From: Planctomycetaceae bacterium
Lineage (GTDB): Bacteria; Planctomycetota; Planctomycetia; Pirellulales; Pirellulaceae
Assembly (NCBI GenBank): GCA_002717145.1
Contig: PBCP01000092.1
Location: 1-53,888 of the forward strand
Length of the DNA: 53,888 bases
Reading direction: 5' to 3'
A model generated the notes under the pieces. That model was not told the DNA's origin. It was given only the letters and a program-made list of their open reading frames with translations, and searched no databases. Positions 1-9,224 of the stretch are shown here, one piece after another (position 1 is the stretch's first letter; the number at the start of each line of letters is the position of its first letter). The translations under genes were made by a program, and so were the position numbers.

Positions 1-204
1 AACGGCTCGAGATTCTTCATCGTCTAAATCTTCGTAGTCATAAACGTCATCTTCTGCTTCATCTGAAAACAACGGGTTAAGCTTCTTTTCATCTCCATCA
101 GCCACAGCAGCATCCTCTGTTGCAGAGTCGGGGCTATCAGATTGCGTGTTGCTATCGTCGTTTGCTTCTTCGATTGGTTCCGGAGTGTCGAGTGATTCGT
201 TCAT
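1..204 (-). CDS. Acidic N-terminus of an unknown protein (partial)
   Basis: An open frame starts at the ATG at 204-202 and stays open for 68 codons to the window edge, so the rest of the gene lies outside. The visible part is very rich in Asp, Glu and Ser with almost no hydrophobic stretches, so it is probably a disordered N-terminal tail and no signal peptide is seen. It starts 35 bases after the stop of the upstream TPR gene on the same strand, which suggests it is the last visible member of that operon. I do not recognise the family and the visible part gives no hint of function. Confidence 0.6.
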   Translation of the reverse strand, partial: MNESLDTPEPIEEANDDSNTQSDSPDSATEDAAVADGDEKKLNPLFSDEAEDDVYDYEDLDDEESRAV

Positions 205-239
205 TATCAATTAGCTTTTAATAGTAGTTGTGTACAAAC

Positions 240-1700
240 TTACGGACTTTCGGCTTCGGTATTTGGCAGCACAGGGGCATTGGGTGGTGTCGTTGGGACG
301 ACAGGAGGGGGGCCGGGCGTCTGGTTGGCTCCATTGGGGAGTATGGGAGTTGGAGGTTTTAGTGGTACCTGCGTATCTTCTTGGATTACCGCTCCACCAG
401 TCTGTTCGATCATGATGCGATTCAGATTCGTTGCTGCTTGTTCGTGCATTGGATCAATCTGTAACACCGCCTGATACCATCCGATGGCAAGCTCAGGCTT
501 TCCAATTTCTTCAGCTAACCGCCCCAATTCCAATCGCATTTCGATATTGGTTGGTTCGGCAATGACATCCGTATTGAGCTTAGAAAACCGTTCTCGTTTT
601 GTTCTTAGTTCTTCCGATAAAGCGATGTATTTCTCGGCATTTTCGCTGTCACCAACACCTCGGTAGGCTTCGGCCAATTTGTACATCAACTGGTCATCTT
701 TGGGGTGATAATCAAGGCCTGCCAATATTCCGGCTATGGCATCGTTGTATTGTTTATCTTGTACCTGGATCGTACCTTGTAGCAAAATAGCATCACGCTG
801 CTGAGGATCCGCTTCTAGTGACTGTTTCAGCTGATCTAGAGCCATGCCTAGATTTCCTAGATTGAATTCACTCTCGGCTCGCAACGCCAGTACTTGCGGG
901 GTGGCGATTGCCTGCTGGAGATAGGTCTTTGCTTCGGGGTATTCCCTCAGTTTCAGGCTTATTTGTCCCAGGCTGATCAGTATTTCGTCGCGGTAGTCAG
1001 CGAACGGATCTTTATCAAGACAGTTACGGTAGGCTGCCTTAGCATCTTCCCACTGTTCATAGTCCTGTTGAATCATGCCCATGAATCGATAAATGTTAGC
1101 ATTGTCGGGGGCGATCTCAGCCACTCTGTTAGCTGCATCCATTGCATGTTGCATATTTCCCTGATCAAAGTGCAGAGATGCCATGAGTTGGTAGGCTGGA
1201 AGGCAAGGGGGCTCCAGATTTTCTCCAAGTTCAATTGCTGTTTGTAGGTAACCGACTGCCACTGGGTAGTTCTTTTGCCGCATGGCCATTTCACCAGCGA
1301 TGTAGTAGATGTACGTCCTAATGGTTTCGTCAGTAGTGTCTTCCAACTCTTGTATTGACTCAGCCGCGCCTTGCACGTCATCAGCCATTGCCTGAGTAAA
1401 AGCTTTCAGTAGTCTTACTTGTTCGGCAGAGCCGCCTAGCTGTTCGAGTGCATTGCGGTGCATAATCACATCCGGCGTATGTCTGTTGTGGATGGCGAGA
1501 ATTCCCTGTTGGAAATGATCTGCGGCAGTGAGGTCATCAATTTCCCCGACATTAAGTCCCTGGGTGCGTTTGTCGATCAACGACACCGAGCCTATGGCTA
1601 GCACAATGATTGCTAGGACTGCGATTAGACTGGCCTTTTGCCCAAGTAGAACATCTGACGGTACCGAATCGATATCCGAGTTGTGTTTATCTGTATTCAT
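240..1700 (-). CDS. Membrane-anchored TPR-repeat protein
   Basis: A 486-residue protein. A polar N-terminus is followed by one hydrophobic helix at about residues 24-42, and the rest should lie outside the cytoplasm. Residues of about 60-430 contain repeated helical pairs with tetratricopeptide spacing, for example the segments around PDNANIYRFMGMIQQDYEQW and the later repeats with conserved Ala/Gly/Tyr positions. The last 45 residues are a Pro/Asn-rich tail. TPR arrays bind other proteins, and the likely partners are the FG-GAP lipoproteins encoded next to it. It follows the CRTAC1-like gene by 27 bases, so co-transcription is likely. There is no strong Shine-Dalgarno sequence before the ATG. 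The TPR call is firm but the role is not known. Confidence 0.85.
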   Translation of the reverse strand: MNTDKHNSDIDSVPSDVLLGQKASLIAVLAIIVLAIGSVSLIDKRTQGLNVGEIDDLTAADHFQQGILAIHNRHTPDVIMHRNALEQLGGSAEQVRLLKAFTQAMADDVQGAAESIQELEDTTDETIRTYIYYIAGEMAMRQKNYPVAVGYLQTAIELGENLEPPCLPAYQLMASLHFDQGNMQHAMDAANRVAEIAPDNANIYRFMGMIQQDYEQWEDAKAAYRNCLDKDPFADYRDEILISLGQISLKLREYPEAKTYLQQAIATPQVLALRAESEFNLGNLGMALDQLKQSLEADPQQRDAILLQGTIQVQDKQYNDAIAGILAGLDYHPKDDQLMYKLAEAYRGVGDSENAEKYIALSEELRTKRERFSKLNTDVIAEPTNIEMRLELGRLAEEIGKPELAIGWYQAVLQIDPMHEQAATNLNRIMIEQTGGAVIQEDTQVPLKPPTPILPNGANQTPGPPPVVPTTPPNAPVLPNTEAESP

Positions 1701-1727
1701 GGTTTCATTTTTAGATTATCAATTTGA

Positions 1728-3527
1728 TTAGTCAGCGGCCTGGACCACGGTTAGGGCTCGGTCCGTCGGAATATTCAGCACTTCCTGTGTTTGTCCGCCC
1801 GGCCACTGAATCATTAGACTATTAATAGTTGTATCTGCGGGTAGGCTCCAATACATTCGCGGGTCACTCTGTGACAAGTAGCTTGCTCCCCCCCGAGTTA
1901 GCCGTACAAAATCGCCGGCCGAAGTTTTGAGAGTCAGGATACTTCCGACGGCATCGCGATTCGTACTTCGTCCAATTAGTTTGACTCGTACATTGACCCC
2001 GGTTTGTTCAGTTGTATTTTCCACAATCGCTGCTGGTTCGACGTTGTTACTAAAGACAAAATCTGCATCTCCATCGTTATCCAAATCGCCTAGGGCTAAC
2101 CCTCGCCCCATGTGGCCGGTAGCCATATATCCATGGTCGTCAAATTTCTTGCGAACCATTTTGCGGTAATTGTTCGCCTCGTTTTTTTCATTAATTAACA
2201 AAACTGGTAACTGCAGTAATCGCCCCGAACGTGGATAGTTAATCACGTGTCCGTTGGTGATAAGGATATCTTCGTCACCGTCGTAATCAAAGTCGTAATA
2301 GAGTGATCCGAATCCGACAAAGAGTCCTCCGAGCGAGGTGACACCGGTTCGGTCTGAAACATAAGTAAACATGGCCTGTCCGTCGTTGCGATACAAAGCG
2401 AATGCTTCCTGTTCATAATTTGCAACCCAGATATCAGGTTTGCCGTCGAGATTGTAGTCGCCGACGTCGATTCCCATACTTCCGTTGGAATTTCCTACGC
2501 CGTCAAAAGCAACTGAGTGCAAGGTTCCACGTTCTTCGAATTGTCCAGTACCGTCATTGACATAGAGGAAATTTGCAACGGTATCATTGGCAACATAAAT
2601 GTCGACGTCACCGTCAAGGTCGTAATCCGCACTCATGACCCCTAATCCTTTACCAAGATCTGTGAGGTTGGCGAATTCCCGAGCATTATAAAAGGTACCA
2701 TCACCGTTACTGTAGTAGATGTTGTCCGGCAGTGGTTCGAATTCCTTCGGCGGACAGATTTCCCGTTGTGTCGGAGTTGGGCCGTCACAGTAGGGATGAT
2801 TTTCAAAGGACCAGTTTACATAGTTGCAAACATACAGGTCCAGAAATCCGTCACCGTTATAGTCGGCCCAGGCCCCACTACTACTCCAGAGAGTATTTTC
2901 CAGACCTGCAATCTCGTTGACCTCCAGGAACGTTCCATCTCCCTGATTGTGGAACAGTAACAGACCATTCCAACCGGTCAAGACAAAGTCGGGGAATCCG
3001 TCATTGTCAAAGTCTCCGACTTGGCACCCATGCGTGTAGAGCGTTTGATTGTCGGTATAACTTTGATTGGTAACGTTTGCAAAGACGGCATCTCCATTGT
3101 TGCTGTAGAGTGCTCCCGGAAGCCCGGTGATTTTTTGTTTGTCCTCACCGTCGTATTTTCCACCACCGGGAAAGAAGATGTCCAGAGTGCCATTTAGGTC
3201 ATAGTCCAGAATGGCAACACCTCCACCAAGCGATTCCAGGATGCTGTTATTGCCGGCCTCTCTACCGTTTCGATATGTGAAGTCGATTCCTGAATCTGGA
3301 GTTATTTCATTAAGCAAGATGTTCTTCCCAACCTGATTATCTCCCAGGTTTTCGGTTACGCTTAAATCCGGAAGGATTCCACTAGGATTGTTTTCACCCA
3401 TCGATTCGTTAACAGCATCGATGCTAGTTAGTTTGTCGAATGGGTCTTCTTCCCTACAGCCCGTGAAGACGACCATTGTGCAAACGCTTAGCAATACGGT
3501 GAAGAGGATAGAATTGGGTTTGTTCAT
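1728..3527 (-). CDS. CRTAC1-type FG-GAP (VCBS) / ASPIC-UnbV lipoprotein
   Basis: A 599-residue protein. The N-terminus has a short hydrophobic segment ending in VVFTGC, a plausible lipobox, so it is probably an envelope lipoprotein. At least seven Asp-rich calcium-loop motifs of FG-GAP/VCBS type follow, such as DYDLNGTLD, DFDNDGFPD, DYNGDGFLD, DYDLDGDVD, DYNLDGKPD, DFDYDGDED and DLDNDGDAD, as expected for a beta-propeller. The C-terminal 80 residues match the ASPIC/UnbV module, with a GRSTNRDAVGSIL-like stretch and a final IQWPGG motif. This architecture is common in planctomycetes and related phyla but has no settled biochemical function. TPR genes flank it on both sides on the same strand, which suggests a multi-protein envelope complex. 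Confidence 0.9.
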   Translation of the reverse strand: MNKPNSILFTVLLSVCTMVVFTGCREEDPFDKLTSIDAVNESMGENNPSGILPDLSVTENLGDNQVGKNILLNEITPDSGIDFTYRNGREAGNNSILESLGGGVAILDYDLNGTLDIFFPGGGKYDGEDKQKITGLPGALYSNNGDAVFANVTNQSYTDNQTLYTHGCQVGDFDNDGFPDFVLTGWNGLLLFHNQGDGTFLEVNEIAGLENTLWSSSGAWADYNGDGFLDLYVCNYVNWSFENHPYCDGPTPTQREICPPKEFEPLPDNIYYSNGDGTFYNAREFANLTDLGKGLGVMSADYDLDGDVDIYVANDTVANFLYVNDGTGQFEERGTLHSVAFDGVGNSNGSMGIDVGDYNLDGKPDIWVANYEQEAFALYRNDGQAMFTYVSDRTGVTSLGGLFVGFGSLYYDFDYDGDEDILITNGHVINYPRSGRLLQLPVLLINEKNEANNYRKMVRKKFDDHGYMATGHMGRGLALGDLDNDGDADFVFSNNVEPAAIVENTTEQTGVNVRVKLIGRSTNRDAVGSILTLKTSAGDFVRLTRGGASYLSQSDPRMYWSLPADTTINSLMIQWPGGQTQEVLNIPTDRALTVVQAAD

Positions 3528-3580
3528 AGAATTATCAACGGAATAAAAGGTGGTTCAGGAGTTCTTTCGATTATTAAATA

Positions 3581-5089
3581 CTAGGATTCATCGCCGGAAC
3601 CATTGTTCTCGGCAGTTTCGGTCGAATCGGCGGTAGTAGGTATTTCGCTCTGTTGCAGCTGCCGAGCCTTAGCTTTTTCAACTTCTGATATAAATCGATC
3701 GAGCTGCTGTTGTAGCTTTGGGTCTTCTTTGACTTTGACTTCGTAATACCTTTTCATAAATTCCAGCGTTGGTAGGTAGAGAGAGTCAAGTTGGTAAGCA
3801 GAACGCATCCAAATCATTGCTTCCTGCTCCGAGCCGTAGGTCCAGAATTTCTCAGCAATCTCTAGTCGTTGGTCGATGCTTTCTTTCCCACTGCCGATAC
3901 GTTGTGCAATTTGATTCGCATCCGCCAGATTTTCTTTGACCTCCTCGACATAATCAAAGTGTTCTTGCGCCTTGTTTAGATCTCCCAGGCTTCTCAGTCC
4001 CATGGCCATCATATGTCTGGCATCAGTATTACGAGGGTCACGTTTGATAATCGGTTCCAGGATTGCGATCCCTTCTTTAGGTCGATTGGTTTCCACCAGG
4101 ATTCGTCCCAGCTCAATGGATGCGGACATATGCTCCGGATATTCACTGATTACGACACGAAGGATTTGTTCTGCCTGTTCATCTCGTCCCAGCATTCGCA
4201 GACAGTGAGCTTGAGCCGTATACGAATCAACTCGGAAATCAGGGTGTTCTTCAGCCATTTTTAGATACTGAATAGCACGCTCAGTGTCTTTAAGAGTTAA
4301 CAATACGTCGGCAATGTCGAGTGCTGCCTGATAGTATTCAGGATCGATCTCTAGTGCCTTACGATAGGCCTCCTCAGCTTCCTTGTGATTGAAAAGTGAT
4401 TTCTCAATTACCCCTTGCAGAAAATGGGGGCGAGCGTCTTCCGGGAAGTCGTTTTGCCAGGCATCCACTAACTGCAGGGCAGCGCTATGTTGTTGGAATT
4501 GCAAAAAACCAATGATGTATGCCTCACAAATCTCACGTTCATCGCCGCGAGGGTCGTTAAGTAGTTCAGGTAATTTGGGTTGGGCCAATTCAAGGTTGGC
4601 GGCCTGGGCTGCTGCCAAGATTCGTTCACGCTGGATCATGACTGAATCGTAGCCTTCTGCTTCGGCCTGTTCGAGAAAGGCATTCATTTGATCGTAGTCA
4701 CCGCGTCGCCGCTCCAAACGTGCGGTTAGAAAATGCACTTCAGCTTTATTGGTAAATGGAAATGCCTGTAGGCTATCTACATGACTCTTAGCCAGCTCGA
4801 GATTATGGTCACGTAGTGCAGCATGTATGTTACTTAGATGATATTCAGGGTAGTAAACCACGACTCCAATAATCAGTAAGGCAACGGCGGTACCGATTAC
4901 AACTAGCTTACTAAGGTTGTGAGATTTCTGAGGTGAATGGGAGGGATCACTAGCGGGCTGTTCCGCAGCTTCAGTTGCACCCGCATCTGGTTTCGCCGTG
5001 GCAGTGTTTCCCGCCTCCTGTTGATCGACAAACTTCAGATTTTCAGAATTCTGAAGTTTCTGTTCGAATTCTGAATTGTTGTCCGACAT
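3581..5089 (-). CDS. Membrane-anchored TPR-repeat protein
   Basis: A 502-residue protein. A charged Gln/Ala-rich N-terminus of about 58 residues precedes one transmembrane helix (around KLVVIGTAVALLIIGVVVYY), followed by a long extracytoplasmic region. Several clear TPR units occur at about residues 215-400, for example the segments containing NHKEAEEAYRKALEIDPEYY and GDLNKAQEHFDYV. The last 40 residues are polar and Thr/Glu-rich. It has the same layout as the TPR protein at 240-1700 (cytoplasmic tail, one helix, TPR domain), so the two may be paralogues or partners. It lies between two FG-GAP genes on the same strand and is 53 bases upstream of the CRTAC1-like gene. The binding partner is unknown. 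Confidence 0.85.
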   Translation of the reverse strand: MSDNNSEFEQKLQNSENLKFVDQQEAGNTATAKPDAGATEAAEQPASDPSHSPQKSHNLSKLVVIGTAVALLIIGVVVYYPEYHLSNIHAALRDHNLELAKSHVDSLQAFPFTNKAEVHFLTARLERRRGDYDQMNAFLEQAEAEGYDSVMIQRERILAAAQAANLELAQPKLPELLNDPRGDEREICEAYIIGFLQFQQHSAALQLVDAWQNDFPEDARPHFLQGVIEKSLFNHKEAEEAYRKALEIDPEYYQAALDIADVLLTLKDTERAIQYLKMAEEHPDFRVDSYTAQAHCLRMLGRDEQAEQILRVVISEYPEHMSASIELGRILVETNRPKEGIAILEPIIKRDPRNTDARHMMAMGLRSLGDLNKAQEHFDYVEEVKENLADANQIAQRIGSGKESIDQRLEIAEKFWTYGSEQEAMIWMRSAYQLDSLYLPTLEFMKRYYEVKVKEDPKLQQQLDRFISEVEKAKARQLQQSEIPTTADSTETAENNGSGDES

Positions 5090-5240
5090 TAGCTAGTACT
5101 CGCTTTGAGTGTTATTAATACGTGAAGTCGTGATTTAGCGCAGCAATCAATTCCTATTGGCCCGATGAATGGTTGAGGGCTGCGATAGAAATCTACAGCT
5201 ACCATTTAAACATACGCTACCTACATAAGCTTGATACGAC

Positions 5241-6884
5241 TCAGGGATTGTTTTTGGTCGATTCCTGAGATGGAATAATCGAATTATTCCACCAAATCGC
5301 TATATCCGAATATTTAGATAGGCGAGTGTCTTCGAATTGAGCGGTTGCGATATCTAAATCACCATCTTGGTCGAAATCATCGACAACAATGGTTGCATGA
5401 TTACAGTTACCTTTTTCCAGACTGCGAGGAATAAAATCTCCTTCGCCCGTTTGTTCGAGCCAGATGACAGAATCTAGATCTTCTATCGACACCCCATCAA
5501 GAGGGCGGCTTATCAGGCTGCAACAGACAACATCCTGATCGCCGTCATTATCCAGGTCCCCGGCAATTGCTCGATGGATCCCGGGTAAGTTCCCAAGTGT
5601 TCTGTGTTCCCATTTTCCTTCACCCAGATTCTCAATAAGATGGGCGGAGTGATACGGAACAATGTAAAAAGTATCGAAGATGTCTCCATTTGTATACAAA
5701 ATGTCGACGTCCCCATCATTATCGAAATCGGTCAAATCAATACCGGTTGACCCCCAGACAGGACTATTCGCTTCAAATAGGTTTTGGCGTCGAAACGTTC
5801 CATCACCTCGGTTAACAAATAATTCAACGGCCTCATGTTCCTGGCTGATAACTGAGACAAAATCTAAATGCCCATCCTGATTTATGTCGATTGTTGGGAT
5901 GTGAATGACACCGTGTCTGTCATCGATGCGTTGTTTTGAAAATTTTGGAACTCCGTTGACGAGGGCCGTTTGTGTGAGTAGCCAAACGTTTCCGGTATTA
6001 CGCCAGCCAAATTCGGCAACGATTAAGTCGGATTGGCCATCTCCATTAAAGTCACCAACTTGAATGTCTGTAACGCGTCCAACGTTTTCCAAAAGTAATT
6101 CCACAGAGAACGTATCATTGGTGGCTCTGCGAAGCCAAGCGACACTTCCTTTTTCATGATCGCTTGGTAAGAAACTTCCCAGGTCTGCAATCAGAAAATC
6201 TGCAATTCCGTCCTGATCAAGGTCCGAAAGCGTACTATGGGACGGGTTGTTGAGAATGGCATGTCGACCTTGAGCAATCTTCTGACCGTCGAACGTCAGT
6301 TCAACGACAAGGCCTGTCCTCATTTCACATGCAAGAAGAATCGATTTGTCTAGCAGTTCGGTTTCGGTGGAATCGTACCATGTTAGATTTGAAAAGGCTG
6401 GAGGATCGCTCACGGTTAAATTCGAATAGCGATCCAAAATTTTATAATTGGTTCGTTCAAGTGGCAATTGGTGATCTGTGTCGACCGCAAGTGGCGAAGG
6501 CATTTCGATCTTATCCGGAGCAAGCGTGCGATAGTATTCAACGACTTCGCCTTTCTTTGGCACTTTCAAATCGTTGCGTCCGGAGGACTCGTACAATTCG
6601 AACATTAGCTTGATTTCGGCAAACCACCCGTCTTTAGGGATGGCCGTTGGAGGTGGTGGGGCGTGGCAGTCCCCGCAGAAATGGTTCACCTCGGCGGCAA
6701 TTCGCTCCAAGTCCAAATCACCGTTTGGTCGCGGGGAGTCGAGCTGACGAAAGTCAATATCGATGCGAGCATTTTTGTCATTATCACAACCTGCTACGAA
6801 ACATAAAGAGATGCCAAGTACAAGTAGTAGCATAAGCGTCGAATGCGAAAGCGGTTGGTTATCTATTTGCCGTTTTTGAAACAT
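5241..6884 (-). CDS. FG-GAP (VCBS) lipoprotein with N-terminal CXXCH heme-binding motif
   Basis: A 547-residue protein. The signal peptide ends in FVAGC (Cys33), a good lipobox. Residues 70-74 read CGDCH, a c-type heme attachment motif, followed by a Pro-rich turn and a region to about residue 125 that could complete a small cytochrome-like fold. The remainder carries at least six Asp-loop FG-GAP/VCBS motifs (DLDQDGIAD, DFNGDGQSD, DINQDGHLD, DFDNDGDVD, DLDNDGDQD, DFDQDGDLD), indicating a calcium-binding beta-propeller. A single heme joined to a propeller suggests electron transfer or redox sensing at the cell surface, but that is inference. It appears to be the first gene of the minus-strand cluster, with a divergent neighbour 310 bases away. 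Confidence 0.85.
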   Translation of the reverse strand: MFQKRQIDNQPLSHSTLMLLLVLGISLCFVAGCDNDKNARIDIDFRQLDSPRPNGDLDLERIAAEVNHFCGDCHAPPPPTAIPKDGWFAEIKLMFELYESSGRNDLKVPKKGEVVEYYRTLAPDKIEMPSPLAVDTDHQLPLERTNYKILDRYSNLTVSDPPAFSNLTWYDSTETELLDKSILLACEMRTGLVVELTFDGQKIAQGRHAILNNPSHSTLSDLDQDGIADFLIADLGSFLPSDHEKGSVAWLRRATNDTFSVELLLENVGRVTDIQVGDFNGDGQSDLIVAEFGWRNTGNVWLLTQTALVNGVPKFSKQRIDDRHGVIHIPTIDINQDGHLDFVSVISQEHEAVELFVNRGDGTFRRQNLFEANSPVWGSTGIDLTDFDNDGDVDILYTNGDIFDTFYIVPYHSAHLIENLGEGKWEHRTLGNLPGIHRAIAGDLDNDGDQDVVCCSLISRPLDGVSIEDLDSVIWLEQTGEGDFIPRSLEKGNCNHATIVVDDFDQDGDLDIATAQFEDTRLSKYSDIAIWWNNSIIPSQESTKNNP

Positions 6885-7194
6885 TGTCGTGAATGAAAAA
6901 AGATTGAACCATAGTGCTCTATATTGTGGAAGCCGTAAAATTCACAGACTCAATGTTAGTAACATAGCAACATTGGTAGTGTGCGAAAATGTCGGCTTAA
7001 TATATGAATAGTACGTCTCGGATGGTCTTATAGGTTGCTTCAAGCCATAATGAATGGGCTGTTTTTCCAGTAAAAGTGGCTTTCATTTCAAATTCACGGA
7101 TTTTTTGGGATTTGAGGTGATATGTTTTTAGTGAAGGTATACCTGAGAGGCATACTTTCCAAGACAAGGAAATCAAGTTCAGGTTTTAACATCA
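6885..7194. other. Divergent intergenic region with an inverted repeat
   Basis: This 310-base spacer separates the minus-strand FG-GAP cluster from the plus-strand NHL gene and must hold both promoters. It is AT-rich and has no open frame of note. An inverted repeat, CAATGTT-11 bases-AACATTG, lies at 6951-6975 and could be an operator or a weak hairpin. I could not find a convincing -35/-10 pair on either strand. Confidence 0.4.
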
Positions 7195-8016
7195 ATGTTT
7201 TCCAAGAATTTACTAAACAATATCTGGGTATTCCTATTCAGTAGCCTTCTTTCGACAGTGTCTGCTGATGACGGCTTACTTAAGTATCCTGTCAGTGTGA
7301 CGACCAGCGAGACCAGCGTTTATGTTGCGGACCGACAGTTGCCGGGAGTTTGGGTCATAGCCGATGGTAAACCCAAGGTTTTTCATCAGGCCACCAAGAA
7401 GTTTGGGACGCCATTAAATGCGATACGTTGTTTAGCGATCGATGGTAACGGGCGTCTTCTTGCTGGGGATAGCGCTACACGAGATATTTACAGGTTTAAT
7501 GCTCAAGGTGTTCCAGTCGCAGTCACTGGTGGAAAGATTGGTATCCCTATGGGCATGGCAGTTGATTCCGAGGGAATAATCTATGTGTCTGATCTCGAAT
7601 TGCATCGCATTGTTAAAGTTGCAGCAGACGGTTCGGTTACTGAATTTGCTAAAGTTCAAGGTCCGGCCGGATTAAGCTTTGATGCTGAGGGCAATCTTTA
7701 CGTGGCATCAAGAGCGGCCGAGCGATTGTTTAAAATTACTTCGGATGCGACAGTAAAAGCGGTCGAGGGAGCTAGTGAAATTCGATTCGCTCAGGATGTG
7801 GCTGTTGATACGAACGGACGCATCTTGGTAACCGACGGATACGGTAAGTCGATCTGGAACTTTGCAGGCGGGGGAACACGCATTGTGGAAGGTGACCCGT
7901 TGGTCCATCCTGTCGGAATTTCATCCTCCGCTGCCGGCACGTATGTTGTTGATCCCCGAGGTAAAGGGTTGCTGCAATTGAATGATGGAAGTGTTTCGTC
8001 GCTTTTGTCTGAATGA
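7195..8016 (+). CDS. Secreted NHL-repeat / SMP-30-like beta-propeller protein
   Basis: A 273-residue protein with a signal peptide (residues 1-24, cleavage after the Ala of TVSA). The mature part is a series of about 40-residue units of the NHL/SMP-30 type, each with the pattern of a small residue, hydrophobic Val-Asp and Gly-rich turns. Examples are LAIDGNGRLLAGDSATRDIY, MAVDSEGIIYVSDLELHRIV and VAVDTNGRILVTDGYGKSIW. This predicts a six-bladed propeller in the periplasm or on the surface. NHL propellers bind proteins, sugars or RNA, or act as lactonases, and I see no clear catalytic set here. The gene converges with the creatininase-family gene, leaving only 11 bases between the stops. Confidence 0.8.
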   Translation: MFSKNLLNNIWVFLFSSLLSTVSADDGLLKYPVSVTTSETSVYVADRQLPGVWVIADGKPKVFHQATKKFGTPLNAIRCLAIDGNGRLLAGDSATRDIYRFNAQGVPVAVTGGKIGIPMGMAVDSEGIIYVSDLELHRIVKVAADGSVTEFAKVQGPAGLSFDAEGNLYVASRAAERLFKITSDATVKAVEGASEIRFAQDVAVDTNGRILVTDGYGKSIWNFAGGGTRIVEGDPLVHPVGISSSAAGTYVVDPRGKGLLQLNDGSVSSLLSE

Positions 8017-8027
8017 GTTACTCAGTA

Positions 8028-8750
8028 TTACGGATGGAATTCTGGTATTTCTGCGACTTCTGTTCCATCTATCATACCCTGAACAAAGTTGGCGACATTT
8101 TTAATCGCGATTTCGATTAACGCCTTCCCGTTTTCGGCCGTGGCAAACAGTGGCTCTTTGTCCTGTTGGTCATGCATCGCATCATGCCGAACATTCTCCG
8201 GGAACGCAGCCATCGCGAAGGCGGTTTCAAATTCCTGTGCATGCCCGGGAAAACGATTTGTTTTCAGGTATGGCGAGGCCTCCTCCGGAGTTATGAAGTC
8301 CCAGTAAGACTTAAACTGAAGATTGATTTCTAGGCGTTGTAAGAACTGCCCCCACATTCCCTGACAGGGAGCAATGTTACCCCCGTGGCCATTAAGTACC
8401 AGAATGTTGGTGAAACCCGCATCATGCATGGAACGCACGGTATCGAACAGTACACTAAGCCAGCTACCTGGAAGAGCTGTCAGAGTCCCAATATGTCGCA
8501 TGTGATGTTCGCTGATTCCAATATTCATACAAGGGGCAACGATCACGTGTGGAGCCAGTTTACTTGCAATTGCTGTACTGAGGTGCATGATACTGGCATA
8601 GTCGTGTTCCATCGCCAGATGCTCAAGATGTTGTTCGGTTGCAGCGACCGGAATAATGCATGCTTTCAGTTCACCTGCCTGCATCCGTTCACGAAATTCC
8701 CGGCGAGTGTGTTTTCCTAGAAGAGCCTTTTGGGGGTATTCAAGTGTCAT
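8028..8750 (-). CDS. Creatininase-family amidohydrolase
   Basis: A 240-residue protein with the creatininase/mycofactocin-MftE fold signature. It shows an N-terminal IIPVAATEQHLEHL segment with the Glu and His metal ligands, a following HD in the MEHDYAS stretch, the central LNGHGGN motif that supplies another metal-site His, and a late Glu in GHAQEFETA. Family members are zinc- or manganese-dependent amide-ring hydrolases or related enzymes, and the substrate cannot be told from sequence. Length is normal for the family. It faces the NHL gene tail to tail and is followed upstream by a small unknown gene on the same strand 39 bases away, so the two may be co-transcribed. Confidence 0.85.
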   Translation of the reverse strand: MTLEYPQKALLGKHTRREFRERMQAGELKACIIPVAATEQHLEHLAMEHDYASIMHLSTAIASKLAPHVIVAPCMNIGISEHHMRHIGTLTALPGSWLSVLFDTVRSMHDAGFTNILVLNGHGGNIAPCQGMWGQFLQRLEINLQFKSYWDFITPEEASPYLKTNRFPGHAQEFETAFAMAAFPENVRHDAMHDQQDKEPLFATAENGKALIEIAIKNVANFVQGMIDGTEVAEIPEFHP

Positions 8751-8789
8751 GTTGATAGAGCAATAAGATAGAGTGGATGGGAGACGTGA

Positions 8790-8990
8790 TTACTCGACTT
8801 CGGAGTCAGCGATGACAGCAGCATCAATCGCGTCTGCCAGTTGTAAAGCTTCCTTAATTGCTTTGCGCATCAATTCAGTTTCATTGTCACCGGTGTAAAG
8901 GTCATTGGTTAGATAAGCGCTATAGATACGAGATGTTGCGGCGAGCAGGTGTCCTTCAGACTCTTGAAGTTGCACATATGATTTGGCCAT
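8790..8990 (-). CDS. Small conserved-looking protein of unknown function
   Basis: A 66-residue protein. The ATG at 8990 is preceded by AAAGGA with 9-base spacing, a good ribosome binding site, which supports a real gene. The sequence looks helical and acidic at the C-terminus (ending IADSEVE), with no Cys pairs, signal peptide or membrane helix. It lies 39 bases upstream of the creatininase-family gene on the same strand. I do not recognise the family. Its size and helical nature would fit a small regulatory or accessory protein, but nothing in the sequence proves that. Confidence 0.6.
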   Translation of the reverse strand: MAKSYVQLQESEGHLLAATSRIYSAYLTNDLYTGDNETELMRKAIKEALQLADAIDAAVIADSEVE

Positions 8991-9224
8991 CGTTCATTCC
9001 TTTATCTTCTAAAATATGGAGGCTTCTCTTCATTTTAGCGTTTTGCCCTTCCAATTGCAGGATTAGCATGTGACCTGCTTTTCCATGCGAGCTAACAGCG
9101 TTATCATAGCCTGAAGTAAGTCAGGATTTTAACTGAATAAACTTATGCGATGTTCAACGCTTGAATTCATCAACATCGAGCAAAAGAACGTCGAGTCAGT
9201 CATCAATAATAAGGATTGGATCGT

